In this document: in pieces, positions 15,397-17,320 of the stretch
Layout of the letters: the number at the start of each line of letters is the position of its first letter
How positions within the stretch are numbered: position 1 is the stretch's first letter
Source: JAEUMW01 sp039807745
Lineage (GTDB): Bacteria > Pseudomonadota > Gammaproteobacteria > Burkholderiales > JAEUMW01
Assembly: GCA_039807745.1 (NCBI GenBank)
Contig: JBDHRV010000073.1
Coordinates: 1 to 17,320, forward strand
Reading direction: 5' to 3'
DNA length: 17,320 nt
Translations under genes and position numbers: made by a program
The notes under the pieces: generated by a model
Seen by the model: only the letters and a program-made list of their open reading frames with translations
What the model was told of the DNA's origin: nothing
The model's database searches: none

Positions 15397-16182
15397 TCAT
15401 GACGTGGGGCTCGTGGTGGCGCCGGCAACCGACTTCTCCAGCGCGCCGATCGCCTCACGGCAGCGGGCAAGTGCAGCGGTTCTCTCGCCCTCCGGCAGCC
15501 GCGCGATCGGCCGCCATACCGGTTCCGGCACGCCTGCCAGCATGCCGTGTTTGCCGATGAGTTTCGAGGCGGGAATCGGCAAGACGTCGGTCGCCGATTC
15601 GAGCGCGGCCAGCTCGGTTCCCACGTGCACGCCGAGCATGAAGAGGTGGCGCAGGCGCGGCGAGGTCGCCTGCTCGACCCGGCTTGCCACGCCGCCCGCG
15701 TCGTCTTCGAGGCGTTGGGTGAGCTGCCCGAAGTCTGCCGCGGTACGTACCAGCAGGCGCTCGACGGGGCCGATCTCGATCGCTTCGGCGAGTGTGTTCA
15801 TGCGCTGGATGACGTGTTTCACCGGGCGCTCGAGCTCGCGCATCGTCGCCTCGGGCTGTGCGCCGTAGCCGCCGAGCCACTGGCTGAGATAGCCGTACCA
15901 CACGCCGAGCTCGAGTACCGCGTGCGGATGCTGCGGACTGAGCGCCGCCTCGCGCGCCTTCGATTGCGCGGCGATGGTCGCGGCCTCGGCCGCGTAAGTC
16001 TTGGCCGGGTCGTCGTAGGTCCAGCCGCTGCGACCGAGTTGCAGGGCAGCCCACAACCAGACCTCCTGCAGCGCGAGGTAGAGCAGCGTCACCGCCAGCG
16101 TGGCAGCGAGGAAACGCCAGCGCTCGCGCCACGTGCCGGGCAGTCCGGCCGACCGATCCTGTCGAGCGAGAGTCATCTCCAC
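15397..16182 (-). CDS. Single-pass membrane-anchored protein of unknown function
   Basis: 261 residues, family not recognised. A basic N-terminus (RERWR, 19-23) is followed by one hydrophobic segment at about 24-49 rich in Leu and Trp, so it is probably an inner-membrane anchor with the rest in the periplasm (positive-inside rule). The remainder is helical, with Ala/Glu/Arg-rich stretches (62-82, 130-175) that could pair as coiled coils. The annotated start is GTG at 16182; ATG at 16176 is equally possible and neither has a convincing ribosome binding site. The next gene starts 59 nt away on the opposite strand, so the two may share regulation. Confidence 0.7.
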   Translation of the reverse strand: MEMTLARQDRSAGLPGTWRERWRFLAATLAVTLLYLALQEVWLWAALQLGRSGWTYDDPAKTYAAEAATIAAQSKAREAALSPQHPHAVLELGVWYGYLSQWLGGYGAQPEATMRELERPVKHVIQRMNTLAEAIEIGPVERLLVRTAADFGQLTQRLEDDAGGVASRVEQATSPRLRHLFMLGVHVGTELAALESATDVLPIPASKLIGKHGMLAGVPEPVWRPIARLPEGERTAALARCREAIGALEKSVAGATTSPTS

Positions 16183-16188
16183 GACCCG

Positions 16189-16215
16189 TTGGAAGCGCCA
16201 TGGCTAGGCTATCAT
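16189..16215 (+). promoter_or_regulatory. Possible promoter of the plus-strand membrane protein gene
   Basis: TTGGAA (16189-16194) and TATCAT (16210-16215, 5 of 6) lie in the 59-nt divergent gap with a short 15-nt spacer. Transcription would start near 16222, just before the GGAG ribosome binding site at about 16230. The short spacer lowers confidence. Confidence 0.35.
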
Positions 16216-16241
16216 CATCGGCTCTGGCGCGGAGATATTCG

Positions 16242-17320
16242 ATGGGCAGTGCCGAGCTCAACTACCACTTCGTCAACAGCGCGATCCTGACCGCGCTCGT
16301 GTCGCTGTTCGTGTTGTGGCGCTATCGCACGGCAGTGCTCGACGGCATGATGCGCGGCGATGCGACGACAGTACCGTTGCCCGCGTCGATCCGATCCGAC
16401 GGCGAGCCCTCGACTCGAGACCTGGCGACGCTGCTGCGCCACGAGCGGTCGCTTCGCAGCCGCATCGCGCTGGCTTATTGGCTGACGACGCTCTCGTGCG
16501 GCATGCCGCTCGCGGCCGGCTATGCCTATCTGAGCGGGTGGGAGCTCTCGCCGGCGTACATACTGATGCTGGCGCTCTGCTACGGCTTCGCCTGTGTCCC
16601 GATGATCGCGGTGTCGCTGGCCTTGCCGCCGCTGCGCACGCTGGCCGGACTGGCGCTGCTCGTTGCGCTGTCGACGCTGCTGGCGGTCGGTGCGGCACTG
16701 GCACAGCGCGCGTTCGCGGGCAGACCGATCGGTCTGCAGCACCTGGGGCTGGTTCCATTCTTCTTGCAGACGGCCGCGATCCAGTTGTGGATGCCGGCGC
16801 TCTTCTGGCTGCTCACCTGGCCGTCACGCCTGCGCGGGGTGGCGCCGATCGCCTTCGCCGCGCTGCTGGTGTTCGGCCTCGCGCCGTTTGCGGGCTCGCG
16901 CCTGACGGCGGCGCTCGCTGCCACCGAAGCAGGAACACCGCTGGTGTTCAAGCTCGGCATGAGCGGCATGTTCGTGCTCATCGCGCTGCCCGCAGGCTGG
17001 CTCGCATGGGAGCGCCTGCGCCGGCTGGCACGCGACTACGAGGCGAAGCGATTCTCCGATGCGCAACTGCTGGCGCGCACCTGGTGGCTGTTTCTCGTCG
17101 CCGCGATCGGCATGGAGGTCGCGATCGCGCGGGATCGTCCGGTTGCGGCCCTCGCGTTGTGCACGGGCGTCGTGCTCGCGTTCGGCCCCGTCAATGACTG
17201 GTGGCTCGCGCGGCTGGGCGCCGGCCTCCGCCCGCTGCCCGCGCGCACCCTGCTGCTGCTGCGCGTGTTCGGCTACACGGCACGCACCGAGCGCCTCTTC
17301 GACCGCATCGGCGCGCGCTG
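16242..17320 (+). CDS. Polytopic membrane protein, unknown function (3' end outside window)
   Basis: The frame from ATG 16242 stays open to the window end (359 codons seen). GGAG lies 8 nt upstream of the start. At least nine hydrophobic segments can be read: about 10-28, 76-98, 104-127, 130-154, 171-192, 199-217, 233-258, 280-298 and 305-322. A hydrophilic, Arg-rich loop at 29-72 should face the cytoplasm. The visible C-terminal stretch (LLLLRVFGYTARTERLFDRIG) leaves the membrane and looks like the start of a soluble domain. I recall similar RVFG...R-E-R-L-F-D motifs in uncharacterised membrane proteins but cannot name a family. No transporter signature is visible. It is divergent from the single-pass membrane protein gene, a possible functional pair. 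Confidence 0.75.
   Translation, partial: MGSAELNYHFVNSAILTALVSLFVLWRYRTAVLDGMMRGDATTVPLPASIRSDGEPSTRDLATLLRHERSLRSRIALAYWLTTLSCGMPLAAGYAYLSGWELSPAYILMLALCYGFACVPMIAVSLALPPLRTLAGLALLVALSTLLAVGAALAQRAFAGRPIGLQHLGLVPFFLQTAAIQLWMPALFWLLTWPSRLRGVAPIAFAALLVFGLAPFAGSRLTAALAATEAGTPLVFKLGMSGMFVLIALPAGWLAWERLRRLARDYEAKRFSDAQLLARTWWLFLVAAIGMEVAIARDRPVAALALCTGVVLAFGPVNDWWLARLGAGLRPLPARTLLLLRVFGYTARTERLFDRIGAR

Overview
The window is high-GC bacterial chromosome with compact operons and strong AGGAGG-type ribosome binding sites. A Tat-exported molybdenum sulfite dehydrogenase with a c-type cytochrome partner points to a Gram-negative proteobacterium, most likely a betaproteobacterium or a high-GC gammaproteobacterium. 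That assignment is inference; no rRNA or tRNA is present to fix it.

Left half (1-9106, minus strand) is one tightly packed four-gene operon. In transcription order it encodes a stand-alone caspase-like peptidase, a 1892-residue protein with two alpha/beta hydrolase domains, a possible macro-like domain, a CHAT protease and a C-terminal TPR/TRAFs-binding-like region, a smaller alpha/beta hydrolase with a similar C-terminal region, and a protein of the DUF4071 (MAP3K TRAFs-binding) type with an N-terminal nucleoside-deoxyribosyltransferase/TIR-like domain that leaves the window. Gaps are 35, 31 and -1 nt. Three of the four proteins carry the same Asn...Trp signature in their C-terminal helical regions, which suggests a common interaction module. 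The set looks like a multi-effector conflict or regulated-cell-death system (two caspase-superfamily proteases, three putative lipase/esterase domains, one possible nucleotide-directed domain). This is the candidate undescribed system.

Centre (9107-12064): a 309-nt divergent regulatory region separates that operon from a plus-strand unit. That unit holds a 13-codon leader ORF with a strong ribosome binding site, overlapping by ATGA with a 593-residue protein built of about eight or nine degenerate helical repeats, followed by a 265-residue lipoprotein. Neither larger product matches a family I can name.

Right part (12150-17320): a sulfite dehydrogenase pair (sorAB-like, minus strand) with a good sigma70-type promoter; a minus-strand gene for a DUF5675 domain plus pesticin/T4-like lysozyme domain with a Lys/Ala/Pro-rich histone-H1-like tail; a minus-strand membrane-anchored protein of unknown function; and, divergent from it, a polytopic membrane protein that runs off the window. 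I saw no tRNA, rRNA, insertion sequence, CRISPR array or convincing intrinsic terminator.
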